A stretch of 46,468 bases of DNA from Bacillus sp. MRMR6 (GCF_001940785.1 NZ_MSLS01000006.1:141399-187866), one strand, 5' to 3'; shown: positions 7,867 to 16,421, counted from the stretch's first letter. The notes: a model not told the origin generated them from the letters alone. Program-made: numbers and translations.

Positions 7867-8358
7867 TTAATTTTTAAGTTTTACTAGCATATCCCAAGAT
7901 GTTCCGTCTATTCCTATTTTCTTAAAGCCCAACCTTTCATAGAGCCGGAGTGCACGGTTATTAGGATCTACACTCAGTGACACCTGCTCAAATCCTGACT
8001 CCTTTGTTAATGTCAGCATTTCTTCAAGCAGGGCTGTACCTATTCCCTCTCCCCTGTATTCAGGGAGGAGTGCCATTCCTAACAAAGGGGTTTGAGTGTC
8101 TACAAAACCATACGTCTTATTCGTTTCATCAAATAATCTGACCCAAACAGCCCCTACAGGTGATTCTCCCGACGTTGCAATCAGGGCTGCATCCCCCTTA
8201 CGTCCCCAATCTTTTAAGGACTTCGATATTTCTGGGTCCTTTAGCATATCTTTTGAGGGCCGTGGCTCTCCTTCTGGCACGTATATAGCTTGATATAACA
8301 TTTCCCATAGAAATTTCTCATCTGTCTCGTTACTTGCTCTAATCCGATAATGGTTCAT
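7867..8358 (-). CDS. GNAT-family N-acetyltransferase
   Basis: This 163-residue protein has the GNAT acetyl-CoA binding motif PEYRGEGIGTALLEEML at about residues 98-114. The C-terminal NNRALRLYERLGFKKIG strand-helix pair is typical of the fold. The ATG at 8358 has GGGAGGA upstream. It stands alone between terminators or gaps. The acceptor substrate cannot be told from the sequence. Confidence 0.85.
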   Translation of the reverse strand: MNHYRIRASNETDEKFLWEMLYQAIYVPEGEPRPSKDMLKDPEISKSLKDWGRKGDAALIATSGESPVGAVWVRLFDETNKTYGFVDTQTPLLGMALLPEYRGEGIGTALLEEMLTLTKESGFEQVSLSVDPNNRALRLYERLGFKKIGIDGTSWDMLVKLKN

Positions 8359-8416
8359 ACGTTCCTCCCATTTATTTTGTAGTTCAAAGTATTTGACGAA
8401 GGTGATTGAAGAAAGT

Positions 8417-9733
8417 TCATTTAATTTTCACTTTCCCATATCCCTCAATCCAAGCTGGGAAGAAGGATAGTTCGAGTGAAATAGGATTCATTTCATCTTG
8501 CAGCTCTGGAATTTTAATACCAAACTCGATCTTCCCTTCGTATGGTCCGGAGGTAGAAGATTCAGGACTGTCTAATAGATTTCCATTCTTATCCCTTACA
8601 TCTGAAAAAGGGTGATAATGAAATTCTCCATCAGAACGCATTTTTAACATGATGTACTTTCCATCCACTACTACATCACTGAAAAGGTTACCCTCGGGCT
8701 GACTAAGAATCTTCTCTGCTTGGGTATCAACTACAACCCTTGCATCCTCTCGATCTACCGCCTGAATTTTATTTAGCACTAGATATAATTCCTTTGGATC
8801 GCGAAAGTAATTGCTCTGTAAATAAAGAATCTTTTCATTTTCAGAAATATGGCTTGCTGTGACTCCATCTGCTATTTTATTCCATACTTCCCCGTTTTCA
8901 TCGACGAGTCGTAAATCATCAAAGTTCAAAAGCTTTTTGGTGTTATTTGGATCTAGCTTTACATGAACAGCTACTCTTAATGGATAGATTTTTGCATCTA
9001 CGAAGGTAATTTTTTGTCCTTCGATGGTTACGGATTTATTTAAAACATAAGTCTTTTTCTTTTTGATTTCTTTTTTCAATTGAAACTGAAGGGTATACTC
9101 TTCTGTCTGATTGTCACCCTTTACTTTTACTTTCAGTTCAAACTCTCGTGCGGTTAATGGAGCCTGAAAAGTATATTCCAGCATGTCATTACCAAAGCTT
9201 TTGCCATCCTTCGAACTTAAGGATCTTCCAAACGAAAAGGATCCGATGTTGATATCCACATCTGTACCCTTCAAACGAACCTCCTCGACGACCATTTCAC
9301 TCTGCTTCTGCTCAGATTGCAGGGAATAAAATAACACTAAGGCATCTTCATCCGCAATGGCACCATCAAGCGTGAAAGTAAAACCATTTTTTTTCTGTGA
9401 TATTCCGAGTTCTTCGTAATAGTCATTCTCAATCGCGAGCATCTTTCCTTTATCATTACGGATAACTTCAACCAATTTCTCCATACCCGGGATGACGGCA
9501 ATATACTCTGCAAAAGCTGGTGAAAGACGAATGGATGTAAAAAAACTAATAAATACAATGGCCGCAGCAGCTAAGCTAAATAACCACTTCTTTTTCTTAG
9601 CCTTAGGCTTGTTCTCTAGCTTTGCTTTCTGGAATCCTGCTAAAATGGCTTCGTCCAGTCTATTTTCAGCGATATTAATATGATCATAGCTTGTTTTATA
9701 GTCTCTTAATTTTTCCTCTTCCTTTTCAAACAT
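8417..9733 (-). CDS. Anti-sigma-like membrane protein (DUF4179/DUF5643 type)
   Basis: This 438-residue protein has a cytoplasmic N-terminus of about 50 residues, a basic stretch PKAKKKK and one membrane helix at about 50-70. A large extracytoplasmic region follows, resembling the DUF4179 plus DUF5643 architecture seen beside Bacillus ECF sigma factors. The ATG at 9733 is favoured because AAAGGCGG lies 8 bases before it; it overlaps the sigma stop by 8 bp. A start at 9754 is possible but lacks a binding site. It most likely holds the upstream sigma factor inactive until an envelope signal arrives (inference from context). Confidence 0.8.
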   Translation of the reverse strand: MFEKEEEKLRDYKTSYDHINIAENRLDEAILAGFQKAKLENKPKAKKKKWLFSLAAAAIVFISFFTSIRLSPAFAEYIAVIPGMEKLVEVIRNDKGKMLAIENDYYEELGISQKKNGFTFTLDGAIADEDALVLFYSLQSEQKQSEMVVEEVRLKGTDVDINIGSFSFGRSLSSKDGKSFGNDMLEYTFQAPLTAREFELKVKVKGDNQTEEYTLQFQLKKEIKKKKTYVLNKSVTIEGQKITFVDAKIYPLRVAVHVKLDPNNTKKLLNFDDLRLVDENGEVWNKIADGVTASHISENEKILYLQSNYFRDPKELYLVLNKIQAVDREDARVVVDTQAEKILSQPEGNLFSDVVVDGKYIMLKMRSDGEFHYHPFSDVRDKNGNLLDSPESSTSGPYEGKIEFGIKIPELQDEMNPISLELSFFPAWIEGYGKVKIK

Positions 9734-10250
9734 GCAGATCGCCGCCTTTCTCACCTAGTTTTTCCCTCAGGGCCTTTAATGCTTTATTAAGCCAGGTCTT
9801 TACCGTGCCTTCCGGACATCTCATGGAGACTGCAATTTCTTTTATTTTCATATCATTAAAATATTTAAGCGTAAGAATTTCCCGCGATTTCTCATCAAGC
9901 TCCAACATCGCATCCTTCAGTTCCATCGCTGAGTGGTTTTCTGTAAATCCTTGCTGAAGAATCAGTTCGTCGTTTAAAATGACACGTTTATTTTTCTTCA
10001 ACTGATCATTACAATAATTAATCATGATTCGAATGAGCCAGGTTTTAAAGAATGACGGCTCTTTTAACTTCCCCACACACTTGTAGGCACGGTAAGTAAC
10101 CTCTTGAATGGCTTCAAGTGCCTCTTCTTCATTTCTTAAAAAAGAAAGTGCGGTTTTATATAAATCTAGCTTGTATAACTGTATTAGTTGTAAAAACGCC
10201 ACATCATTGCCTTTAATGGCATCCTTCACTAGTTGAATATCTGCATTCAA
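9726..10250 (-). CDS. ECF-type RNA polymerase sigma factor
   Basis: This 174-residue sigma-70 protein has only regions 2 and 4. Region 2 covers about residues 15-85, with EEALEAIQEVTYRAYK and a KTWLIRIMINYCND segment. Region 4 is near 115-165, with MKIKEIAVSMRCPEGTVKTW as its helix-turn-helix. The start is TTG at 10250 with AGGGGG 8 bases upstream. It is co-transcribed and overlapping with its probable anti-sigma factor. It resembles the SigV/SigX/SigM class, but I cannot name the orthologue. Confidence 0.9.
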   Translation of the reverse strand: MNADIQLVKDAIKGNDVAFLQLIQLYKLDLYKTALSFLRNEEEALEAIQEVTYRAYKCVGKLKEPSFFKTWLIRIMINYCNDQLKKNKRVILNDELILQQGFTENHSAMELKDAMLELDEKSREILTLKYFNDMKIKEIAVSMRCPEGTVKTWLNKALKALREKLGEKGGDLHV

Positions 10251-10289
10251 ACCCCTGTCCCCCTAACATTCCTGCCTATCTACATATTA

Positions 10290-10315
10290 GACCATTGAGA
10301 TCTGAAAAAGTTTTA
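10290..10315 (-). promoter_or_regulatory. Possible ECF-type promoter of the sigma operon
   Basis: On the minus strand TAAAAC (10310-10315) and GGTC (10290-10293) are separated by 16 bp. Bacillus ECF promoters have an AAC -35 core and a CGTC-like -10 at this spacing. It lies 40 bp before the sigma start and would allow autoregulation. The match is imperfect. Confidence 0.35.
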
Positions 10316-10336
10316 AGATAATATACTTTTTTATTA

Positions 10337-10518
10337 GGCTGTGTTAATGGATGCTGTTGATTTTAGAACCTGTTGATTGGAGTGAAAGGCGCTTGACTCC
10401 TGCGGGATGTACGAGCTGAGTGAGACCCCACAGGTGCGAAGCTGTAATAGGCTCACGGGCGAGCCCGCGGAAAGCATAGCGCCTGTAGCGTAAATCAACA
10501 GCCTAGTTTAACACAGCC
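10337..10518. mobile_element. 182-bp MITE-like palindromic element with 8-bp target duplication
   Basis: The element begins GGCTGTGTTAA and ends TTAACACAGCC, perfect 11-bp terminal inverted repeats. TTTTATTA directly flanks it on both sides (10329-10336 and 10519-10526). A second inner pair, GTTGATTT and AAATCAAC, bounds a GC-rich core with CCCGCGGAAAGC. It has no coding capacity. Shorter relatives of the core lie at 14322-14379 and 46212-46283. An 8-bp duplication would suit ISL3-type transposition, but that link is inference. Confidence 0.7.
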
Positions 10519-10611
10519 TTTTATTAAAGGGATATTTTCGATATTTGGCTAATTAATAAGTGAAATAATATCCAAAATGGATAAAGTAATTAACAGGAAG
10601 GGGTGTTTCGC

Positions 10612-11406
10612 TTGAAGGACCATATAGTAGAAGTGCTTAAGCAAATCGAACAGGAATATGACGTGAAGGTTCTTTATGCTTGTGAATCCGGCAGCCGTGC
10701 CTGGGGCTTTCCATCTAAGGATAGTGATTATGATGTACGGTTTATTTATGTTCATCAAATGGACTGGTACCTGTCAATTGACCAGCGGCGTGATGTGATT
10801 GAGGTTCCGAAGCATGATAAAATTTCTATTCCGGTACATGAATTACTGGATGTAAGCGGCTGGGAGCTAACAAAGGCGTTAAAGTTATTCAGAAAGTCCA
10901 ATCCACCGTTATTGGAATGGCTAAACTCCACGATTGTGTACCATCAGTCCTACTCAACCACGGAACAACTTAACAAGTTAGCAGACGCGATTTTTGCTCC
11001 TAACTCATGTGTTTATCATTATTTAAATATGGCTAAGGGAAATTATCGTGATTATTTGCACCGCGAGGAAGTCAAAATTAAAAAGTACTTCTATGTCCTC
11101 CGACCCATTTTGGCAGCAAAGTGGATTGAAAAATACAACACCATTCCTCCCCTGGAATTTCAAATTTTGTTAAAAGATATTATTCCAGCTGATGAGTTAA
11201 GCGATTCGATCCACCGATTATTGGAGAGAAAGATTGCAGGAGAGGAACTCAACCTTGAGCCAAAAATTGAAGTAATCAATCAATACCTCAATCATGAAAT
11301 CGAACATTTGGAAGAGTACGCAAAAGGATTAAAGGTGGAAATTCTCGATCCTACAGAAAAGCTTAACCAGCTGTTTAGAAACACGTTGAAGGAAGTTTGG
11401 CATTAG
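10612..11406 (+). CDS. RlaP/YcgL-like nucleotidyltransferase
   Basis: This 264-residue protein has the polymerase-beta type nucleotidyltransferase motif ESGSRAWGFPSKDSDYDVR near residues 24-42, with the GS and two metal-binding aspartates. The length and the following helical region fit the family that includes RlaP and YcgL, named for RNA-repair association in some bacteria. No RNA ligase neighbour is present here. TTG at 10612 is favoured; a GTG at 10603 would overlap the AGGAAGGGG binding site. The substrate is unknown. Confidence 0.8.
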   Translation: MKDHIVEVLKQIEQEYDVKVLYACESGSRAWGFPSKDSDYDVRFIYVHQMDWYLSIDQRRDVIEVPKHDKISIPVHELLDVSGWELTKALKLFRKSNPPLLEWLNSTIVYHQSYSTTEQLNKLADAIFAPNSCVYHYLNMAKGNYRDYLHREEVKIKKYFYVLRPILAAKWIEKYNTIPPLEFQILLKDIIPADELSDSIHRLLERKIAGEELNLEPKIEVINQYLNHEIEHLEEYAKGLKVEILDPTEKLNQLFRNTLKEVWH

Positions 11407-11417
11407 CAAATTTTTAG

Positions 11418-11448
11418 AAATGCTCTTCAAATTTAGAAGGGCATTTTT
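11418..11448 (+). terminator. Terminator after the nucleotidyltransferase
   Basis: AAATGCTCTTC pairs with GAAGGGCATTT with one wobble and is followed by a T run. Confidence 0.7.
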
Positions 11449-11577
11449 CATTGTAGATTTAGGCCCTTTTCTCTAGAATTCACGACCTTGGAGAATGATT
11501 TTTTTATATTAAGGATAGTATAAACATACTCAGAATTGTGAACATTTGGTGATTACTAGTTTTTTATAAATTCCCTC

Positions 11578-11635
11578 TTGAAAATACCATTAAAAACGAA
11601 TATTATAATAAAGTTATTAAAAAACGTTCGTGTTT
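11578..11635 (+). promoter_or_regulatory. Promoter with PurR-type operator for the purine permease
   Basis: TTGAAA (11578-11583) and TATTAT (11601-11606) are spaced by 17 bp. Two inverted half-sites with CGAA cores lie at 11597-11600 and, on the other strand, 11627-11630. The 26 bp between the cores fits paired Bacillus PurBoxes. The remaining leader is too short for a purine riboswitch. Confidence 0.6.
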
Positions 11636-11648
11636 TGGAGGAACTATC

Positions 11649-12950
11649 ATGTTTAAGTTAAAAGAAAATCAAACAACTGCAAGAACCGAATTAGTTGCAG
11701 GCATAACGACCTTCTTTACAATGGTCTATATCGTTATTGTTAATCCAGTCATTTTATCTGATGCTGGGGTTCCATTTGACCAAGTATTCACAGCTACGAT
11801 TATTGCAGCAGTTATTGGTACTTTGTGGATGGCCTTTTTTGCCAATTATCCTATTGCAATCGCCCCCGGCATGGGACTGAATGCGTATTTCGCCTACTCT
11901 GTTGTCGGCGGCCAGCAAGAGATTAGTTATCAAACCGCTTTTGCAGCTGTTTTCATAGCCGGTGTTCTTTTCATCATCCTTTCGTTAACACCCTTTAGAG
12001 AAAAATTAATTGATTCTATTCCAGAAAGTCTCAAGCACGGAATTACTGCTGGAATTGGATTATTTATTGCTTTTATCGGCTTAAGGCTGACAAAGATCAT
12101 CACTGCACATCCCACAAACCTAGTTGGATTAGGTGATCTTCACTCACCTTCTGCTTTGTTGGCACTTGCTGGTCTAGCCATAACACTAGTCTTAATGGTG
12201 CTTCGCGTTAATGGTGCTTTGTTCTTCGGAATGATTATTACAGGATTGATCGCCTTTTTCACTAACCAACTATCCTTTGATCAAGGTTTTGTTTCACTTC
12301 CGTCACTACCTGAGGGACTGATTGTAGCGAACCCGATTACAGCGCTAACTGACGTCATACAGCACAGCCTTTATGCAGTCGTCTTTTCTTTTATCCTTGT
12401 AACGATTTTCGATACTACTGGAACGATGATTGGAGTAGCAAATCAGGCTGGTCTAATGAAAAATGGGAAATTACCACGTGCACGTCAAGCCTTACTCTCT
12501 GATTCAATTGCTACAGGAGTCGGTGCCATGTTTGGTACAAGTCCAACAACAGCCTATATTGAGTCGTCTTCAGGAGTTGCAGCAGGCGGACGAACAGGTT
12601 TAACTTCCTTAACCGTTGCGGTCCTATTTATTGTCTCAGCGTTCTTTGGTCCGTTAGTTGGATCAGTGTCGGGGATTTCAGCGATCACAGCACCTGCTCT
12701 CATCATTGTCGGCAGTATGATGATGGGAAGCATTGCAAAAATCCGCTGGGACGAGCTAGATGAAGCCTTCCCTGCTTTCATCACCGTTTTAAGTATGCCG
12801 TTAACTTCTAGTATTGCAACGGGGATTGCTTTAGGGTTTATCAGCTATCCACTTCTAAAGGTATTCAAAGGGAAATGGCGTGAGGTTCACCCTCTTCTAT
12901 ATGTATTTGCAGTCCTATTCTTTTACCAGCTTGCCTTCTTGCCTCATTAA
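11649..12950 (+). CDS. NCS2-family purine permease (PbuG/PbuO-like)
   Basis: This 433-residue protein with about 12 membrane helices begins in AzgA/PbuG style, with TTFFTMVYIVIVNP at about residues 19-32 and NYPIAIAPGMGLNAYF near 66-81. The middle FDTTGTMIGVANQAG and GTSPTTAYIESSSGVA are family hallmarks of guanine/hypoxanthine uptake. The ATG at 11649 has TTGGAGGA upstream. A PurR-like operator sits on the promoter, so expression should rise when purines are scarce. I cannot tell PbuG from PbuO. A terminator follows. Confidence 0.9.
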   Translation: MFKLKENQTTARTELVAGITTFFTMVYIVIVNPVILSDAGVPFDQVFTATIIAAVIGTLWMAFFANYPIAIAPGMGLNAYFAYSVVGGQQEISYQTAFAAVFIAGVLFIILSLTPFREKLIDSIPESLKHGITAGIGLFIAFIGLRLTKIITAHPTNLVGLGDLHSPSALLALAGLAITLVLMVLRVNGALFFGMIITGLIAFFTNQLSFDQGFVSLPSLPEGLIVANPITALTDVIQHSLYAVVFSFILVTIFDTTGTMIGVANQAGLMKNGKLPRARQALLSDSIATGVGAMFGTSPTTAYIESSSGVAAGGRTGLTSLTVAVLFIVSAFFGPLVGSVSGISAITAPALIIVGSMMMGSIAKIRWDELDEAFPAFITVLSMPLTSSIATGIALGFISYPLLKVFKGKWREVHPLLYVFAVLFFYQLAFLPH

Positions 12951-12967
12951 TTAAGTAAAATCCCTTT

Positions 12968-12997
12968 GAGCTTAGAGATCCTTCTCTAAGCTCTTTT
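12968..12997 (+). terminator. Terminator after the purine permease
   Basis: GAGCTTAGAGA and TCTCTAAGCTC form a perfect 11-bp stem with a 4-base loop, then TTTT. Confidence 0.75.
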
Positions 12998-13102
12998 ATG
13001 TTAAGAGAAGGTAAATTTTTCACAACATAAATGATAAAACTAAATTTTAATGATAAACTCTTACTATCGATTTTCAGACATAAAGATAGAAGGTGAATTT
13101 AC

Positions 13103-14284
13103 ATGAATCGAAATAAAAGCACTAGTGCGCTCTTAGAGATTCTTTTTGTTTCAGCAAGACTTGGATTTACTTCGTTTGGCGGACCGATTGCCCATTTAGG
13201 TTATTTCCATGAGGAATATGTTCGCAGAAGGAAGTGGATGGATGAAAAAAGCTATGCGGATTTAGTTTCCCTTTGTCAGTTCCTCCCTGGTCCAGCAAGC
13301 AGTCAGGTAGGAATTGGGATTGGTGTGATGAGGGCTGGCGTGTTAGGTGGAATCGTTTCTTTTATTGGATTTACTCTTCCCTCAGTGATTGCCTTAATCT
13401 TATTCGCACTTATTCTCCAAGGGCTCGACGTAGCTGATGCTGGCTGGATTCATGGTTTAAAAATCGTGGCTGTGGCAGTTGTAGCCCATGCGATTCTAGG
13501 AATGGCTCAGAAACTAACGCCTGATTCTAATCGAAAAGCGATTGCCTTATTTGCTTTAATTGTAGTCCTCCTTTGGCAAACAGCCTTTACCCAGGTAGGT
13601 GTGATCCTTATTTCGGCTTTAGCTGGTTTTCTTCTGTATAGGAACCACGCTGATGAAGATAACTCGAGAATGCATTTTCCTATTTCTCGAAGGTTTGCAA
13701 CCATTTGTCTGGCCTTATTTTTTGGATTACTCGTGCTTTTACCGATTTTGCGAGAAGTGACTTCGCTTCATTGGATTGCTATGTTTGACAGCTTTTACCG
13801 CTCAGGTTCCTTAGTATTTGGCGGGGGTCATGTGGTTTTACCTTTACTGGAACGCGAATTCGTTCCTACAGGCTTTCTTAGTGAGGAAGCATTTTTAGCG
13901 GGTTATGGCGCAGCACAAGCAGTACCGGGTCCCTTGTTTACTTTTGCTGCCTATATTGGTGCGGTGATGAATGGCTGGATTGGCGGCTTAATTGCGACCA
14001 TTGCCATTTTCTTACCAGCTTTTCTGCTCATCTTGGGATCATTGCCGTTTTGGGATACGCTGCGCCGTAACCCGAAAATAAAAGGTGCCTTAATGGGCGT
14101 AAATGCAGCGGTTGTAGGAATTTTAATTGCGGCTTTTTATCACCCGATATGGACCAGTTCAATATTAGCACCAATCGACTTTGCCTTTGCTGCCGTACTA
14201 TTTAGTATGCTAGTCTATTGGAAGCTTCCACCATGGATCATCGTAGTAGCCGGTGCAATCGGCGGCTGGCTTTTGGCATTATAA
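13103..14284 (+). CDS. chrA: Chromate transporter ChrA, two-domain form
   Basis: This 393-residue membrane protein of the CHR superfamily has two homologous halves. The first opens with ARLGFTSFGGPIAHLGYFHE, and LCQFLPGPASSQVG follows. The second has GSLVFGGGHVVLPLLE and GAAQAVPGPLFTFAAY. These paired FGGP and PGP motifs mark long-chain ChrA proteins, which export chromate in characterised cases. The ATG at 13103 has GAAGGTG upstream. It stands alone. Real substrate specificity cannot be proved from sequence. Confidence 0.92.
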   Translation: MNRNKSTSALLEILFVSARLGFTSFGGPIAHLGYFHEEYVRRRKWMDEKSYADLVSLCQFLPGPASSQVGIGIGVMRAGVLGGIVSFIGFTLPSVIALILFALILQGLDVADAGWIHGLKIVAVAVVAHAILGMAQKLTPDSNRKAIALFALIVVLLWQTAFTQVGVILISALAGFLLYRNHADEDNSRMHFPISRRFATICLALFFGLLVLLPILREVTSLHWIAMFDSFYRSGSLVFGGGHVVLPLLEREFVPTGFLSEEAFLAGYGAAQAVPGPLFTFAAYIGAVMNGWIGGLIATIAIFLPAFLLILGSLPFWDTLRRNPKIKGALMGVNAAVVGILIAAFYHPIWTSSILAPIDFAFAAVLFSMLVYWKLPPWIIVVAGAIGGWLLAL

Positions 14285-14321
14285 TGATAAGCTATTTAAA
14301 AGGTATTGTTTATTAATAAAT

Positions 14322-14379
14322 GTTGATTGGAGCGGAAGGGACAGCCCGCGGAAAGCGAAGTACCTGGAGCTACAATCAG
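14322..14379 (+). repeat. Short deleted copy of the interspersed repeat
   Basis: It opens GTTGATTGGAGCGGAAGG, jumps to CCCGCGGAAAGCGAAG, and ends ACCTGGAGCTACAATCAGC. These are the two ends of the core seen at 10337-10518 with the middle missing. It lies just after chrA. Confidence 0.7.
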
Positions 14380-14460
14380 CTACCAATGATTAAAATAATC
14401 TTCATAATTTCCACACAACTTATCTATACAATCTACACAAGTTTCTTTTATTATAAAGAT

Positions 14461-14548
14461 AACTTATTTAGGACTTAGGGTTTAAGGAACCTTATTCTTA
14501 AAACTTCCCATAATTTTGCTTGGTACCCTTGTACCAAGCTTCTTTTTT
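14461..14548 (+). ncRNA. Candidate small RNA, copy A
   Basis: A -10-like TATTAT lies at 14449-14454. The following 88 bp contain a possible first hairpin, pairing GGGTTT-side bases with AAAACTTCCC, and end in a terminator. The terminator stem is GCTTGGTAC/GTACCAAGC with loop CCTT, followed by a T run. No good -35 is seen, so an activator may be needed; the conserved block ahead of the -10 could be its site. The transcript start is estimated. It could instead be a leader or attenuator of the downstream kinase. Confidence 0.5.
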
Positions 14549-14623
14549 ACCTAAAGATGTATCTTCATAATTTCCACACAACTTCCCTATAACTTCTACA
14601 AATGTTTATCTTATGATAGGAGT

Positions 14624-14709
14624 ATCTTAATTGAGTTAGGGTTTTTGGAACCTTATTCTTAAAACTTCCCATAATTGGCTTGGTACCCGTGTACCAAGCT
14701 CTTTTTTTT
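14624..14709 (+). ncRNA. Candidate small RNA, copy B
   Basis: This is the second copy of the module, with TATGAT at 14612-14617, exactly 163 bp after the copy A hexamer. The stem is again GCTTGGTAC/GTACCAAGC, with loop CCGT and eight T. The single-stranded block around ACCTTATTCTTAAAACTTCC is identical in both copies. Differences are concentrated upstream and in the loop, which suggests selection on the RNA. Confidence 0.5.
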
Positions 14710-14828
14710 GCAACTAAATCTAATTCATTTTACAAATCTTCCCAATTGTAAATAATTGTTTTTACTATATTCCAAATGGAAAAAATAGTAGAATATAACT
14801 AATTGACGATTAAAGGAGAAGGGTCTTT

Positions 14829-16337
14829 TTGTCTTTATTTCACACTCCAAAGTTCAACTTCCTAAAGATCATACTATATATCCTGATAACAATTATTCCA
14901 ACATTAGCGATTAGTTATAGCCTTGCTCAAAACGAAGTCGAGGAAACCGAGCAGCAATATAAGATTAAAGCACAAGAATATGCTAATTATCATGCAATGA
15001 ATATCGAAAATTTCCTTGGTGAAACCATTGGCCGTCTAGAAATGCTAGCTACCGCCTTAAAAATTCACCATAATAATCTTTTGAATATTGAACAAATCCT
15101 AATTGAAACTCAAGAAAAAGATTCTCGTTTCTCTGGACTATATTGGGCAACACCCAGTGGTGACTTACTTATTAGTACAAACCCAACGACGACTCAGGTC
15201 AATGTAGCTGATCGTTCTTACTTTCAGGAGGTACTAGCAACAGAAAACACAAGTATTTCTGGGGCACATATTGGCAGAGTAACAGGAAGGTTTATTATCA
15301 CCATTGCTACTCCAATTATTGAAAGTGGAAAAGCCCATGGAGTTCTTATGGCCAGTTTGAGGATCGATGAAATTGAAGCTGCGATGCGGCAGTTAACGAA
15401 AGAAGAAAATATTAAGGTTACGGATCCATCAGGACAGATATTAATAGATGTTGGGAAAGTAAATTCTGAAAACAGAACTGTCCATTATAGTTTTGATATC
15501 TCACAGGTTCCATGGACAGTAACTGCCATGTTAAATTCAGCAAGCAAAAACATATTTCATCACACCTTTATTCAATATATGATCATCTTTTTGACGATAA
15601 CCAACATATTATTCTTATTGGCTCAAAACTTACTTCTTAGAAAAAAGGTAATAAAAGAAAAAGAACAAACCGAACTACATAAGCTTGAACTAATTGGGAA
15701 CTTAGCCGCTAGTACAGCACATGAAATTAGGAACCCATTAACGGGAATTAAGGGGTTAGTGAAACTCTTAAGCGAGGAGCACTCTGATAAAAAATCACAA
15801 ACTTATTTTAAAGTAATCCAGCAGGAAGTGGACCGCATCAATGTAATCGTAAGTGAATTGTTAGTCCTCGGAAAGCCCACTGCCTATGCTTTAGAAACCT
15901 GTAATGCGAATGAAATTATGAAAGAGATTGAGCCTATTATTCATTCAGAGGCCAACTTCATGAATGTACAGCTTTCTATCCATTATACTGATAAACAACT
16001 CCCTATTTCCTGTGTAAAGGATCATGTGAAACAAGTAGTATTAAATTTGGCAAAAAACTCATTACAAGCAATGCCTTACGGTGGAAAGTTAACAATCACC
16101 ACAGAGAAACTTGCCAACACTTGTGTGATTACAGTGGTAGATAACGGAATCGGAATGCAAAAGGAACAGCTTAATCAAGCATTCAATCCATTTTACACAT
16201 TAAAGAAAGATGGCTCAGGCCTCGGCTTAACGGTATGCAAACGAATTATAGAAACCTATAATGGCCACATCATGATTGAGAGTGTTCCTGATCAAGGAAC
16301 ACAAGTAGAAATTACGCTCCCATTATCTATTGAATAA
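14829..16337 (+). CDS. Cache-domain sensor histidine kinase (KinD-like)
   Basis: This 502-residue kinase has a first membrane helix at about residues 12-34 and an extracytoplasmic dCache-type sensor at about 40-235. A second helix lies near 247-270. The HisKA box STAHEIRNP carries phospho-accepting His298. The N box NLAKNSLQAMP and the glycine boxes DNGIGM and GSGLGLTV follow. Length and layout resemble Bacillus KinD, a sporulation phosphorelay kinase; no cognate regulator is adjacent, as expected for that class. The start is TTG at 14829 with AAAGGAG 11 bases upstream. The tandem RNA-like module lies directly upstream. Confidence 0.88.
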   Translation: MSLFHTPKFNFLKIILYILITIIPTLAISYSLAQNEVEETEQQYKIKAQEYANYHAMNIENFLGETIGRLEMLATALKIHHNNLLNIEQILIETQEKDSRFSGLYWATPSGDLLISTNPTTTQVNVADRSYFQEVLATENTSISGAHIGRVTGRFIITIATPIIESGKAHGVLMASLRIDEIEAAMRQLTKEENIKVTDPSGQILIDVGKVNSENRTVHYSFDISQVPWTVTAMLNSASKNIFHHTFIQYMIIFLTITNILFLLAQNLLLRKKVIKEKEQTELHKLELIGNLAASTAHEIRNPLTGIKGLVKLLSEEHSDKKSQTYFKVIQQEVDRINVIVSELLVLGKPTAYALETCNANEIMKEIEPIIHSEANFMNVQLSIHYTDKQLPISCVKDHVKQVVLNLAKNSLQAMPYGGKLTITTEKLANTCVITVVDNGIGMQKEQLNQAFNPFYTLKKDGSGLGLTVCKRIIETYNGHIMIESVPDQGTQVEITLPLSIE

Positions 16338-16366
16338 AAACATGAATTATGTTCCGCACTTCAATA

Positions 16367-16421
16367 TATGTTAACCAGATAATAAAAATAGTTGACATAA
16401 ATACAACCCAAATAATAAAAT
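16367..16421 (+). promoter_or_regulatory. BirA-type operator and promoter of bioY
   Basis: The arms TATGTTAAC (16367-16375) and GTTGACATA (16391-16399) match with one mismatch across a 15-bp spacer, as in Bacillus BirA operators. TTGACA (16392-16397) lies inside the right arm and is followed after 18 bp by TAAAAT (16416-16421). Biotinyl-AMP-bound BirA would therefore block the polymerase. Confidence 0.75.

Larger units (their letters stand above)
14398..14709 (+). repeat. Tandem duplication, 163-bp period, each copy ending in a terminator
   Basis: Copies 14398-14548 and 14561-14709 share a block beginning ATCTTCATAATTTCCACACA. They also share a -10-like hexamer at the same offset, a second block GGAACCTTATTCTTAAAACT, and the terminator hairpin. 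The region between is less conserved. The duplication lies in a 544-bp gap between chrA and a histidine kinase gene. No open reading frame explains the conservation. Confidence 0.85.

Noticed and set aside
11600..11648. Purine riboswitch upstream of the permease
   Set aside because: The leader after the promoter is under 45 nt, too short for the aptamer.
14398..14709. T-box or known riboswitch leader
   Set aside because: There is no AGGGUGGNACCGCG-type T-box sequence, and the two copies each end in a terminator with no antiterminator I can pair.
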